Shown here piece by piece: positions 7,964 through 16,993 of a stretch of 57,028 nt of DNA; positions within the stretch are counted from its first letter, which is position 1, and every line of letters starts with the position of its first letter. The notes beneath the pieces were generated by a model. The model made no database searches, had not been told where the DNA came from, and saw only the letters and a list, made by a program, of their open reading frames with translations. This DNA comes from Phycisphaerales bacterium (GTDB taxonomy: Bacteria; Planctomycetota; Phycisphaerae; Phycisphaerales; UBA1924): the NCBI GenBank assembly GCA_947459215.1, contig CANHCQ010000024.1:1-57028 (forward strand), written 5' to 3'. The translations under genes were made by a program, and so were the position numbers.

Positions 7964-10162
7964 TTAATGCAGTTTCGAGCGCACCAGCCGCTCCAAACGG
8001 TGCCGCACCCGCGCGACCACCGGCCCCCACTGATCCACATCCCGTTGCCGGAACAGGGTCATCGTCGGGTACCACGGCGTGTCACGCCGGTCCAGAAGCC
8101 AGCGCCAATCCGGCGGGTGGGCCAGCAGCGTCCATGTCCGGACGCCCAGCGCTCCGGCAAGGTGCGCCACAGACGTGTCCACCGTGATCACCAGGTCCAT
8201 GTGCGACAATGCGGCGGCGGTGTCCGCGAGATCGTGCAATGACGGGCCGAGGTCGGAGATGGTCCAGCCCGCTCGACCGATGCCACTGAGTTGCTCAAGG
8301 CCCGGACCGCGCTGCACGGTGAACCACTCGATGCCCGGGACCGCCGCCAGCGGCTGCAATGCCGCCAGCGCTATGGAGCGGCTGGCGTCGTGCATGTGCG
8401 TTCGCGACCCCGCCCACGCGACCGCGACGCGCAGGCCGCGGCGTGCGCCGAGCCGCGATCTCCAAACGTCGAAGAGATCCGGCGCAGGTTTCAGATAGGG
8501 CACGCCATCGGGCACCACATCCAGCGTCGTACCGAGCACGCCCGGCAGGCTCATCGCGGCGATCGCGAAATCATGTTCGCGCGATTCTTCGAATCCGATC
8601 ACTTCGTCCACACCCGGAACCGTGGCGAGCAGCCGCCGCAGCGGCTCGGCGGCCTGGACAATGACGCGGGCCGCCTGCGCCCGAACCACGGCGGCGAAGC
8701 GGACAAACTGAATCGCATCCCCGAGGCCCTGCTCGGTGATGAGCAGAACCGTCGGAGCCGATCCGTCGGGCCGCACGGCCCCGGGTCGCCACACACGCTC
8801 GGCCGCAATCGCAGGTGTGCCTCCCAACACCGCGCGGCTTGTGTCGTACCGCGACCACCCTTTGGTCCAATCGCCCAGCAGCAGCAGCGCGGCGGCATGG
8901 TTGAAGCGAGCAGCATCGTGCGTCGGATCGTCCGCGACCGCCCGGGCGTAGGCGTCTCTGGCTTCGACGATGCGCCCCGTCCGCTCCAAACTCACACCCA
9001 AGCCGTTCCATGCGTCCGCGTTCGGCGCCGCCGCGACAAGGTCCCGGAAGACCGCGTGGGCCTCCACGAAGCGCCGCGCCCCGAGCAGCGCCGCACCGAG
9101 CACGCCCAGTGAAAACGCTGAAAGGTCCGCCAGCCGCATCGAATGCTCCGCGGCCTCGACCGCTCCCGCTGCGTCACGAGTCGCCAGCAACGCGGCCGAG
9201 AGATTCGACCACGCCTCCGCGTGCGCAGGCTCCAGTTCCGTCGCCCGGCGCAGCGCCGTGATCGCGTTACCCGGACGCCCAAGCGTCAACAGCATCGCGC
9301 CGCGCTGCGCGTGCGCCGCGGCGCTCCGAGGATGGTGCCGACACGCCTCCGCCAGGACGGCCTCGGCTTCCGTGATCCGCTGCACGCGGGCGAGATTCGC
9401 CGCGTGCTGCCGAAGCGCGGTGCAGTCCGTCGGAAAGTCGCGAACCACCCGCGACGACACTGCGATCGCTTCGTCGCTCTTGCCGCTTGCGAACAGCACC
9501 TCGCTGAAGCCGCCCGCCGCGACCGGTGCAAGCGGCGTCTCCATGAGCGCCTCAAAGCCCGCGATCGCCTCGTCACGCCGGTCGAGCGCCGCCAGGGCGG
9601 CCGCTCGCGCCAGCCGCGCCGGCGCCAACGATCCATCAACCGCCAGCACCTCGTCGGCGCAGCGCAGCGCTTCCGCCGCCGCACCCGCGGCGAGACACGC
9701 AACGCTCAGGTTCGTCAGCGTTCCCGCGTGCCCGGGACGGCGCGCGAGCGACGACTCGAACGCCTCGATCGCCCACGCCGGTCGCCCGCTTGCCACCAAC
9801 GTCAGGCCAAGGTTGTTGAACACCTCCGGCGTCCCGCCCCCGGCGGCGATCGCCGCGCGATACTCGGCCTCAGCCCGCTCATGCTCTCCGATCTCCCGAT
9901 ACGCATTGGCCAGATTCGAGCGAAAGTGCGCCGGCCCTGCCGCCCCGTCACCCACGATCGCCAGCGCACGCTCCATCAGGCCGATCGCCTCCGAAACACG
10001 GCCTCGGGCGAGTTCGACCATGCCCGAAAGATGCAGAGCATCCGCGTTGGCAGGATCGACGCCCAGCACATGCTGGTACAGAGCCATCGCGTCGTCGAGC
10101 CGCCCCTGCTGGTGCTCACGAACGGCGAGTTCCAAGGCTCCCTGAACGGTCAGTCGAGACAC
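7964..10162 (-). CDS. TPR-repeat protein fused to a family-9 glycosyltransferase-like domain
   Basis: About 732 residues. The N-terminal two thirds are a chain of tetratricopeptide repeats (for example AMALYQHVLGVDPANADALH, then VFNNLGLTLVASGRPAWAI and AWSNLSAALLATRDAAGAV). The last ~270 residues resemble the ADP-heptose:LPS heptosyltransferase fold, with ITEQGLGDAIQFVRF at its start and VDTSVAHLAGALGV plus LLDRRDTPWYPT near the end. Such TPR-GT fusions are common in planctomycetes and are thought to act in surface glycan or protein glycosylation. The frame is open to a TTG at 10228; I prefer the GTG at 10162, just before the first TPR, though neither has a clear ribosome-binding site. It is divergent from the TetR gene, and the operator-like repeats lie upstream of or over its start, so it may share that control. 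Confidence 0.85.
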   Translation of the reverse strand: MSRLTVQGALELAVREHQQGRLDDAMALYQHVLGVDPANADALHLSGMVELARGRVSEAIGLMERALAIVGDGAAGPAHFRSNLANAYREIGEHERAEAEYRAAIAAGGGTPEVFNNLGLTLVASGRPAWAIEAFESSLARRPGHAGTLTNLSVACLAAGAAAEALRCADEVLAVDGSLAPARLARAAALAALDRRDEAIAGFEALMETPLAPVAAGGFSEVLFASGKSDEAIAVSSRVVRDFPTDCTALRQHAANLARVQRITEAEAVLAEACRHHPRSAAAHAQRGAMLLTLGRPGNAITALRRATELEPAHAEAWSNLSAALLATRDAAGAVEAAEHSMRLADLSAFSLGVLGAALLGARRFVEAHAVFRDLVAAAPNADAWNGLGVSLERTGRIVEARDAYARAVADDPTHDAARFNHAAALLLLGDWTKGWSRYDTSRAVLGGTPAIAAERVWRPGAVRPDGSAPTVLLITEQGLGDAIQFVRFAAVVRAQAARVIVQAAEPLRRLLATVPGVDEVIGFEESREHDFAIAAMSLPGVLGTTLDVVPDGVPYLKPAPDLFDVWRSRLGARRGLRVAVAWAGSRTHMHDASRSIALAALQPLAAVPGIEWFTVQRGPGLEQLSGIGRAGWTISDLGPSLHDLADTAAALSHMDLVITVDTSVAHLAGALGVRTWTLLAHPPDWRWLLDRRDTPWYPTMTLFRQRDVDQWGPVVARVRHRLERLVRSKLH

Positions 10163-10225
10163 GACCAACGGTACCGCGCTTGAGAGGCATGGGATCCACG
10201 ACGAAACCCGCGGAAATTTGTGCGC

Positions 10226-10239
10226 CAAACAAAAGTTTG
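10226..10239. promoter_or_regulatory. operator-like inverted repeat 1 (CAAAC-N4-GTTTG)
   Basis: Perfect 5-bp arms (10226-10230 and 10235-10239) around AAAA. The right arm and its flank, GTTTGAATC, recur exactly 57 bases downstream in repeat 2. It is placed between the divergent TPR-GT gene and the TetR-family gene, upstream of a TTGACA box, as expected for an autoregulated TetR operator. Confidence 0.6.
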
Positions 10240-10249
10240 AATCCGCTGC

Positions 10250-10277
10250 TTGACATCCTGCGGATCAAAGCGATCAT
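10250..10277 (+). promoter_or_regulatory. candidate promoter of the TetR-efflux operon
   Basis: A perfect -35 box TTGACA (10250-10255) is followed 16 bases later by a weak -10 GATCAT (10272-10277). Operator-like repeat 2 begins 5 bases downstream, so bound repressor would block the start region. The -10 assignment is uncertain. Confidence 0.45.
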
Positions 10278-10281
10278 CCTG

Positions 10282-10297
10282 TCAAACGCCTGTTTGA
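10282..10297. promoter_or_regulatory. operator-like inverted repeat 2 (TCAAAC-N4-GTTTGA)
   Basis: Perfect 6-bp arms (10282-10287 and 10292-10297) around GCCT, 12 bases before the TetR-family start codon. It shares the CAAAC-N4-GTTTG core and the GTTTGAATC flank with repeat 1. Confidence 0.6.
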
Positions 10298-10309
10298 ATC
10301 GAGTGTTTC

Positions 10310-11008
10310 ATGTCCCTTGAGCAATCATTCAAATCCCCGATCGCTGCCGACGTTCCCGGGGACACCCGCACGCGGCTGATTGAAGCGGCGGGCGAAGTCT
10401 TCGCCGAGGCCGGGTTCAATCAGGCCACGATCCGCGACATCTGCGCCCGCGCCGGCGCGAACATCGCCGCGGTGAACTACCACTTCCGCGACAAGGAAAC
10501 CCTGTACGGCGAGACCGTTGCGCACGCCCATCGTTACTCGATGGAGCAATACCCGATGGATGGCGGCGTCGCGACCACGGCCCCGGTCGAGCACCGCATC
10601 GAGGGCTTCATCCGCTCGTTCCTTGCCAAGATCCTCGACCCAAACCGCCCCACGTGGCACGGCCGCATCATGTCGCGGGAGATGCAGGAGCCGACACTCT
10701 CGCTGGACATGATCGTCGAGACCGGCGTGCGCCCCAACTTCCACTATCTCTGCTCGCTCATTCGCGAGATGGGGCCGCACCTCAACCCCGTCGAGGTCGA
10801 GGGCAGCGGGGCGAGCGTCATCGGCCAGATCCTCCACTACTTCCACTGCCGCCGCGTCATCGGTCGCTTGTACCGCGATCGCACCGACGGCTTCCCCTAC
10901 GACCTTGAACTGCTGACGGGACACATCACCGCGTTTTCGCTCGCGGCGATCCGTGGGCTTGAACAGGCCGCCAAGGCCCGCGCGAGCAGTCAGGGGGGCC
11001 GGCGATGA
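10310..11008 (+). CDS. TetR/AcrR-family repressor with CerR-type (DUF1956-like) C-terminal domain
   Basis: One-component transcriptional regulator, 232 residues. The N-terminal helix-turn-helix is complete: TRTRLIEAAGEVFAEAGF, then ATIRDICARAGANIAAVNYHFRDKETLY (residues about 20-67). The C-terminal ligand and dimer domain contains MSREMQEPT and the later GSGASVIGQILHYFHCRR, which resemble the CerR/DUF1956 group. It is the first gene of an efflux operon; its stop overlaps the next start (ATGA), so translation is coupled. The likely role is repressing this operon, and perhaps the divergent TPR-GT gene, through the two CAAAC-N4-GTTTG repeats just upstream. The inducer is unknown. Confidence 0.92.
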   Translation: MSLEQSFKSPIAADVPGDTRTRLIEAAGEVFAEAGFNQATIRDICARAGANIAAVNYHFRDKETLYGETVAHAHRYSMEQYPMDGGVATTAPVEHRIEGFIRSFLAKILDPNRPTWHGRIMSREMQEPTLSLDMIVETGVRPNFHYLCSLIREMGPHLNPVEVEGSGASVIGQILHYFHCRRVIGRLYRDRTDGFPYDLELLTGHITAFSLAAIRGLEQAAKARASSQGGRR

Positions 11009-12159
11009 TTTATTACGCACTCAAGATGCTCTTCGGCGACAAGGCCCGCTACCTCGGCATCCTTGTGGGCGTCGCGTTCGCGGCGCTTCTCATCACCCAG
11101 CAGGGCGCCATCTTCGTCGGTCTGATGGAGCGGACCTATTCGTTCGTCGCCGACACGCCGCAGCCCGACCTGTGGGTGGTCGACCCGGATCTGCAGCACC
11201 ACTCCGACAGCAAGCCGCTGGTGGGCCAGAAGTTATTCCGCGTGCGGGGAGTACAAGGCGTGGAGTGGGCGACGCCGATGTTCAAGTCCTTCACGAAGAT
11301 GAGGCTGCCCAGCGGCGAACGCCGCGGGTGCATTGTGGTGGGCGTGGACGACAACACGCTGGTGGGCGCGCCGCAATCGATCGACTCACGCAACGGGCTC
11401 GATCTGCGAAAGGCCGACGCGGTGCTCGTCGATCGCGCCGACATCGAGAAGAAGCTGGCCGTGCGGACGCCCGACGGCGGCACGCGTCCGCTGCAGATCG
11501 GCGACGTTCTGGAACTCAACGACCGCCGCGCCGTGGTCGCGGGCACCTTCAGCATCAACCCCAGCTTCTTCTGGGATCCAGTGATCTACACAACTTACTC
11601 CCGCGCGATTTCCTACTCGCCCCAGGAACGCAAGCAACTCTCCTTCATCCTGGTCAAGGTGAAGCCGGGGCAGGACATCGCGACCGTCGCGGCACGCATC
11701 GAGAGCGCGACGGGTCTCAAGGCGTACACCGAGTCGGGCTTCAAGTGGTTGACCGCGAGCTACATCCTCGAGAAGACCGGCATCCTCGTCAACTTCGGGA
11801 TCGCCGTACTGCTGGGTTTCGGCGTCGGCACCGCCGTCGCGGGGCAAACGTTCTACAACTTCACGCTGGACAACCTGCGCCACTTCGGCGCCCTCAAGGC
11901 ACTTGGCACACCGAACAAGACTCTCCTCGCTATGGTGCTCACCCAAGCCCTGGTCGTCGGCCTCATCGGCTATGGACTGGGTGTCGGCGGCGCTGCGGCG
12001 TTCGGCGCGTTGATCGGCGGCACCTCACTGGCCTTCAGTCTCCCGTGGCAACTCCTGGTCATTACCGGCGTTGCGATCCTGGGCATCAGCATCTTCGCCG
12101 CCGCATTGAGCATCCGAAAAGTCTTGTACCTCGAACCCGGCGTGGTCTTCCGGGGATAG
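11005..12159 (+). CDS. ABC exporter permease, FtsX/DevC-like (first of two paralogues)
   Basis: Inner-membrane subunit of a MacB/DevC-type exporter, 384 residues. One N-terminal transmembrane helix (about residues 16-40) precedes a large periplasmic domain (about 45-265). Three C-terminal helices follow (VNFGIAVLLGFGVGTAVAG, VVGLIGYGLGVGG, and VITGVAILGISIFAAALSI), giving the four-helix FtsX layout. The ATG overlaps the TetR stop by 4 bases. It is clearly paralogous to the next gene (both start with ALKMLF.DKA and end with LEP..VF.G), suggesting a heterodimeric channel. The ATPase and adaptor are encoded downstream. The substrate is unknown. Confidence 0.9.
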   Translation: MIYYALKMLFGDKARYLGILVGVAFAALLITQQGAIFVGLMERTYSFVADTPQPDLWVVDPDLQHHSDSKPLVGQKLFRVRGVQGVEWATPMFKSFTKMRLPSGERRGCIVVGVDDNTLVGAPQSIDSRNGLDLRKADAVLVDRADIEKKLAVRTPDGGTRPLQIGDVLELNDRRAVVAGTFSINPSFFWDPVIYTTYSRAISYSPQERKQLSFILVKVKPGQDIATVAARIESATGLKAYTESGFKWLTASYILEKTGILVNFGIAVLLGFGVGTAVAGQTFYNFTLDNLRHFGALKALGTPNKTLLAMVLTQALVVGLIGYGLGVGGAAAFGALIGGTSLAFSLPWQLLVITGVAILGISIFAAALSIRKVLYLEPGVVFRG

Positions 12160-12202
12160 ATCGCCCACACATTCATCCCGCAACCCAAGCGCGAGCAACA
12201 CC

Positions 12203-13363
12203 GTGTTCCTTATCGCCCTCAAAATGCTCTTCAACGACAAGGCCAAGTTCTTTGGCATCGTCATGGGCGTCACGCTGGCGTCGCTGGTCATCACGCAGCA
12301 GGGCTCGATCTTCACCGGCATCATGACCCGCACCTTCGGCACCATTACAGACATGTCCTACCCGGACATCTGGGTGATGGACCGCAAGGTGCAGTTCATC
12401 GACGACATCAAGCCGCTCGCCGACACCGCGCTCTTCGAAGTCCGCGGCATCGAGGGAGTCGCCTCCGCCGTCCCGCTCTACAAGGGCATGATCCGCGCCC
12501 GCATGGACAACGGGACGTTCCAGAACTGCAACCTCTACGGTCTGGACGACGCGAGCCTGATCGGCGGCCCGGGCGTGATGGTCGAAGGCCGGCTCGAAGA
12601 CCTCCGACGCGCCGAATCCGTCATCGTCGATCTCGAAGGCGCCACCAGCCGGCTCGCCAAGCCCGGCCCCACGCCCGACGCTTCCCGCGTTCCGCTCAAG
12701 GTCGGCGACACACTCGAGCTCAATGACCATCGCGCCGTCGTCGTCGGCATCAGCAAGGGTTCGCGCACGTTTCAGAGCCAGCCGAACATCTACACCACCT
12801 ATTCCCGCGCCGTCACTTTCGCACCACGCGAGCGCAAGCTGCTCTCGTTCATTTTCGTCAAGGCCAAGCCCGGCGAAGACATCTACGAGCTGTGCGAACG
12901 CATCACGAAACGCACAGGACTCGCCGCCTATACCGGCGATCAGTTCAAGATGCTCACGGTGAACTACTTCCTCAAATACACCGGCATCCCCATCAACTTC
13001 GGCATCGCTGTCTCGCTGGGCTTTCTCGTCGGCACGCTCATCACAGGCTTCATGTTCTATTCCTTCACGATCGACAACCTGAAGTACCTCGGCACGCTCA
13101 AGGCCATGGGTGTCGGCGATGGAAAGCTGATGGCCATGATCATGCTCCAAGCACTCACCGTCGGCTTCATCGGATTCGGTCTGGGAGTCGGTATCGCTTC
13201 CTTCTTCGGAACATCCATGAAGGAAACCCAGCTCGCCTTCCGGCTCACCTGGCAACTCGTCTTCGCTGCAGGCGGCGCCGTCGTGATCATCTGCATGCTC
13301 GCCGCCATGCTCAGCGTCCGCAAAGTCATCGCGCTCGAGCCGGCCATCGTCTTCAAGGGATAA
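12203..13363 (+). CDS. ABC exporter permease, FtsX/DevC-like (second paralogue)
   Basis: 386 residues, same layout as the preceding permease: N-terminal helix (FFGIVMGVTLASLVI), a periplasmic domain of about 220 residues, then three helices (NFGIAVSLGFLVGTLITGF, LTVGFIGFGLGVGIASFFG, VVIICMLAAMLS). It starts at GTG 12203 (next codons FLIALKMLF), 43 bases after the previous stop, with no strong ribosome-binding site. High similarity at both termini to its neighbour points to a local tandem duplication that has diverged mainly in the periplasmic domain. It probably pairs with it in one transporter driven by the ATPase encoded next. Confidence 0.9.
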   Translation: MFLIALKMLFNDKAKFFGIVMGVTLASLVITQQGSIFTGIMTRTFGTITDMSYPDIWVMDRKVQFIDDIKPLADTALFEVRGIEGVASAVPLYKGMIRARMDNGTFQNCNLYGLDDASLIGGPGVMVEGRLEDLRRAESVIVDLEGATSRLAKPGPTPDASRVPLKVGDTLELNDHRAVVVGISKGSRTFQSQPNIYTTYSRAVTFAPRERKLLSFIFVKAKPGEDIYELCERITKRTGLAAYTGDQFKMLTVNYFLKYTGIPINFGIAVSLGFLVGTLITGFMFYSFTIDNLKYLGTLKAMGVGDGKLMAMIMLQALTVGFIGFGLGVGIASFFGTSMKETQLAFRLTWQLVFAAGGAVVIICMLAAMLSVRKVIALEPAIVFKG

Positions 13364-13402
13364 ACGCACACGCGTCCGAACGTTTCGGGAAAAGGGAACC
13401 GA

Positions 13403-14176
13403 ATGACCACCCTCGCACCAGCAGTGTCCGCTATCGCCCCCGAGGGCAACACACGCCCCATCGCCGTCCGCTGCCGCCAGGTCACCAAGAACTACGGCAG
13501 CGGCAACTCCACCGTCCGCGCTCTCCGCGGCGTCGATCTTGACGTCTTCGAGGGCGAGATGCTCATGATGGTCGGCCCCTCCGGCTGCGGGAAGACCACC
13601 CTCATCTCCGTCGTCGCGGGCGTTCTTGATCGCGATGCCGGCGAGTGCTCCGTCTTCGGCAAAGACTTCTCAGCCCTCTCAGGAAGCGAGCGCACCCGCT
13701 TCCGCGGACAGACCATCGGATTCGTCTTCCAGTCCTTCAACCTCATCCCGACACTCACCATCGCCGAGAACGTCTCGGTGCCGCTGCTGCTCAACGGCGT
13801 CGGCCGCTCCGCCGCGCTCAAGAAGGCAAAGGACATGCTCGCCGTCGTGGGCCTCGGCGACCGCGTCAACGAAGCGCCGAATCGTCTCTCCGGCGGCCAG
13901 CAGCAGCGCGTCGCCATCAGCCGAGCCCTCGTCCACGACCCAAAGCTCATCGTTTGCGACGAGCCCACCAGCGCCCTCGATCACGAAACCGGAGGCCGCG
14001 TCATGGAACTCCTCCGCAGCGTCGCCATGAGCGGCAACCGCTCGCTCATCGTCGTTACCCACGACAACCGCATCTTCAACTTTGCCGACCGCATCGCCCA
14101 CATGGACGACGGCATCGTCGACAAGGTCGTCGGCTCCGCCAAAGACCTCTACGGCCCCAACATGGCCGCGAAGTAG
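13403..14176 (+). CDS. ABC exporter ATPase, LolD/MacB/DevA type
   Basis: Energy-coupling subunit, 257 residues, on the cytoplasmic face. All motifs are present: Walker A GPSGCGKTT, Q-loop in FVFQSFNLIP, signature LSGGQQQR, Walker B LIVCDEPTSALD and the switch His in VVTHD. The N-terminal ~20 residues before the nucleotide-binding domain are extra. It has the shape of the MacB subclass that powers substrate extrusion through FtsX-like permeases with HlyD and TolC partners, exactly the genes that flank it. The ATG at 13403 follows GGGAACCGA. Confidence 0.95.
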   Translation: MTTLAPAVSAIAPEGNTRPIAVRCRQVTKNYGSGNSTVRALRGVDLDVFEGEMLMMVGPSGCGKTTLISVVAGVLDRDAGECSVFGKDFSALSGSERTRFRGQTIGFVFQSFNLIPTLTIAENVSVPLLLNGVGRSAALKKAKDMLAVVGLGDRVNEAPNRLSGGQQQRVAISRALVHDPKLIVCDEPTSALDHETGGRVMELLRSVAMSGNRSLIVVTHDNRIFNFADRIAHMDDGIVDKVVGSAKDLYGPNMAAK

Positions 14177-14244
14177 TTCCCGCCTCCTCCTCATACCTGC
14201 AACCTCAGACCGCACCCCTTCCCGCTCCGCACCGGAGACACCAG

Positions 14245-15330
14245 ATGATCAGAGCCTTCCTCATCCCGATCCTCGCCATCGTCGGCATGCTTTACGCCGT
14301 TGTCACGGTTGTGAAGAGCAGCCAGCCCCGCCCGCCCGCGCTTCCTGTGGTGATGCCTCCGACCTCACCGTTCGAGCAGTTCATCGCCGGCTCGGGCATC
14401 ATCGAGACCGCATCGCAGAACATCGCGCTCGGCACGCCCGTTTCCGGCACGGTGTCGAAAGTCGCCGTCACCGTTGGCGACCACGTGAAGAAGGGCGACG
14501 TCCTCTTCACCATTGACACGCGCGAGCTCGACAGCCAGCTCGCGGTTCGTGAGGCCGACCTCGCCACCGCCCGCGCGAGTCTCAAGAAGCTCGAGTCGAT
14601 GCCGCGGCCGGAAGAAGTGACTCCCGCCGAGGCCCGCGTTGAATCTGCCCGCGCCACCTACGACGACCTCAAGAGCCAGTTTCAAATGCTCGAGCGGGTC
14701 ACCGACACCCGGGCACGCTCGGAGGAAGAACTCTCCAAGCGTCGCTTCGCCATGATCGCCGCCGAAGGGCGACTCGAAGAGGCCAAGGCCGCGCTCGCGC
14801 TCGTGAAGGCCGGTGCGTGGCTCCCCGACCTGCAAGTCGCCAAGGCACAGATCGCCACCGCCGAGGCCGGTGTCAACCAGATCAAGACCGAGATCGAGCG
14901 TCGCATCATCCGCGCTCCGATCGACTGCCGCGTGCTCCAGGTGAATGTCCGCCCCGGCGAGTTCGCCACCGCCGCCGCGCTCAACACGCCCCTCATGCTC
15001 GTCGGCGACGTCAGCAAACTCCACGTCCGCGTCGACATCGATGAGAACGACGCTTGGCGCGCCAAGTCCGGCGCCAAGGCCGAGGCATTCCTCCGCGGCA
15101 ACCGCGACGTCAAAACCACACTGCAGTTCGTGCGCTTCGAACCCTACGTGATTCCGAAGAAATCACTCACCGGCGACGCCACCGAGCGCGTCGACACCCG
15201 CGTGCTGCAAATGATCTTCTCGTTCGACCCCGCCACACTCCCCGTGTTCGTCGGCCAGCAGATGGACGTCTACATCGAGGCCGACGCGGTCGAGCCGGTC
15301 CGCACGGCCGACACCGCCTCCGCCAAGTAA
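14245..15330 (+). CDS. HlyD/MacA-like membrane-fusion (periplasmic adaptor) protein
   Basis: Links the inner-membrane ABC transporter to the outer-membrane channel. It has 361 residues from ATG 14245, with GGAGA 7-8 bases upstream. An N-terminal anchor helix (FLIPILAIVGMLYAVVTVV) is followed by a lipoyl-like half (TPVSGTVSKVAVTVGDHVKKGDVLF) and a long helical hairpin, about residues 100-215 (KKLESMPRPEEVT...EEAKAALALV). The second lipoyl half (RRIIRAPIDCRVLQVNVRPGE) and a beta-barrel domain follow. It sits between the ATPase and the NodT gene of the same operon. Confidence 0.93.
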   Translation: MIRAFLIPILAIVGMLYAVVTVVKSSQPRPPALPVVMPPTSPFEQFIAGSGIIETASQNIALGTPVSGTVSKVAVTVGDHVKKGDVLFTIDTRELDSQLAVREADLATARASLKKLESMPRPEEVTPAEARVESARATYDDLKSQFQMLERVTDTRARSEEELSKRRFAMIAAEGRLEEAKAALALVKAGAWLPDLQVAKAQIATAEAGVNQIKTEIERRIIRAPIDCRVLQVNVRPGEFATAAALNTPLMLVGDVSKLHVRVDIDENDAWRAKSGAKAEAFLRGNRDVKTTLQFVRFEPYVIPKKSLTGDATERVDTRVLQMIFSFDPATLPVFVGQQMDVYIEADAVEPVRTADTASAK

Positions 15331-15415
15331 GATCGCCGACAGCGCCGCAAGCGTCCGCACCCGTGTTCTCGCATCTAGCGCCCAGTTGATCCCGCAACCC
15401 TCATCCCCATTTCAC

Positions 15416-16993
15416 ATGCTCACCCTCACTCGCGCTTTCTCCATCACCATCGCCGCCGGCACGCTCGTTTCGTTGTCGGGTTGCAAAGTCGGACCGAACT
15501 ACGCCGGTCCGCCCGCGCTGGACACCCCGGCCACGTTCGCCGCGATTCCGGCCACCAAGCCCAGCGATGTCACGACAACGCCGGCGCTCGAAGAGGCGAA
15601 GCTCGGCGAATGGTGGAAGACGCTCAACGATGAGCAGCTCAACTCGCTTGTCGAGCGCGCCATCGTCTCCAACTTGGATCTCAAACTCGCACTCGCCCGC
15701 GTCCGCGAGGCCCGCGCCGCCCGCGGCGGAGCGGCAGCCAACTGGTTCCCGCAGGTCGGCTCCGGCGCCGGATACTCGCGCAGCCGCTCCAGCAACAACA
15801 CCCAGCCCGGCTTCGGCAACCAACAGGATTCCGCGGGTGTCGACAACTACAACCTCGGCCTCGACGCATCGTGGGAAATCGACTTCTGGGGCAAGACCGC
15901 CCGCGCCGTCGAAGCCGCCGACGCCGAGATCCTGCAGACCATCGAACTCCGCCGAGACGTGCTCGTCCTCGTGCTCGCTGAGGTCGCTCGCTCCTACATC
16001 GATCTCCGCGGGCTGCAGGAGCGCCTCGATGTCGTGAACCGCGCCGTCGGCGTGCAGGAAGAGTCGCTCAAGCTCACCGAGAGCCGCTTCAAGGCCGGCC
16101 TCGTCGGCGAACTCGACGTCGCGCAGGCCAAGGCCCAGCTCGAAATCCGCCGCTCGCAAGTACCCGGCATCCGCTCGGGCATCGATGTCTCCATCAACCG
16201 CCTCAGCGTTCTGTTGGGCAAGCCGCCCCGCGCGCTCGCTGAGGAACTCGCCCCCAGCAAGAACCTTCCCACTGCCCCCACCACCGTTGGCGTGGGCCTG
16301 CCCTCCGAGCTCCTGCAGCGCCGCCCCGATATCCGCGCCGCCGAGCGTGCCCTCGCCGCGGCGACCGCCCGCATCGGAGTCGCGACCGCCGATCTCTATC
16401 CGAGTTTTTCCGTCACCGGCGCCCTGGGCCTGCAGTCCAGCCAGTTCGGCTCGTGGTTCGACATGGGCAGCCGCTACTGGAGCATCGCCCCCGGCGTCCG
16501 CTGGCCGATCCTTGACTGGGGCAAGATCCGCAGCAGCATCGATGTCCGCAACGAGCAGGTCGCGCAATCGCTCATCCGCTACGAGCAGATCGTGCTCGCA
16601 TCGTTCGAGGATGTCGAAGGCTCCTTGCTGCGCCTCGTCAGTTCGCAGGAGCAGTACGCCGCCCTCGGCCGCGCCGTCGACGCCTCCCGCCGCGCCGTGC
16701 AGCTTGCCCAGGATCTCTACCAGACCGGCAACGTCGACTTCCGCACCGTCCTCGAAAACCAGCGGACCCTCTACGACGCGGAAGACCAGGCCGTCGTCAG
16801 CCACGCCGCATCTCTCGCCAACCTCGTCGCTCTCTACAAGTCCCTCGGTGGCGGCTGGGAGCAGCTCGAGAACCCGCAGGGCACGCCGCGATTGGTGCCG
16901 AGCAGCCCGATCGATGCGATCGTGAACAGCGGCACGTCGACATCGCCGTCCGACGCCCCCGCGGTCGGCGCCGCCTCAGAACCGGGAAGGTAA
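15416..16993 (+). CDS. NodT-family outer-membrane efflux lipoprotein (TolC-like)
   Basis: Trimeric outer-membrane channel of the tripartite exporter, 525 residues from ATG 15416. A TTG 30 bases upstream is possible, but the ATG gives a clean lipoprotein signal ending LSGC, followed by KVGPNY, a hallmark of the family. The two OEP repeats are visible, with KLGEWWKTLNDEQLNSLV, then LDLKLALARVREARA, QRRPDIRAAERALAAATARIGVA and the C-terminal YQTGNVDFRTVLENQRTLYDAED. It is the last gene of the efflux operon; no clear terminator follows. Its presence supports a Gram-negative envelope. Confidence 0.94.
   Translation: MLTLTRAFSITIAAGTLVSLSGCKVGPNYAGPPALDTPATFAAIPATKPSDVTTTPALEEAKLGEWWKTLNDEQLNSLVERAIVSNLDLKLALARVREARAARGGAAANWFPQVGSGAGYSRSRSSNNTQPGFGNQQDSAGVDNYNLGLDASWEIDFWGKTARAVEAADAEILQTIELRRDVLVLVLAEVARSYIDLRGLQERLDVVNRAVGVQEESLKLTESRFKAGLVGELDVAQAKAQLEIRRSQVPGIRSGIDVSINRLSVLLGKPPRALAEELAPSKNLPTAPTTVGVGLPSELLQRRPDIRAAERALAAATARIGVATADLYPSFSVTGALGLQSSQFGSWFDMGSRYWSIAPGVRWPILDWGKIRSSIDVRNEQVAQSLIRYEQIVLASFEDVEGSLLRLVSSQEQYAALGRAVDASRRAVQLAQDLYQTGNVDFRTVLENQRTLYDAEDQAVVSHAASLANLVALYKSLGGGWEQLENPQGTPRLVPSSPIDAIVNSGTSTSPSDAPAVGAASEPGR

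Noticed and set aside
7531..8187. 218-codon plus-strand frame running through the tRNA-Arg gene
   Set aside because: It includes the tRNA as coding sequence and has no recognisable domain.
12173..13369. 398-codon minus-strand frame over the second permease
   Set aside because: Highly acidic, lacks any fold pattern, and lies entirely opposite a well-supported membrane protein.
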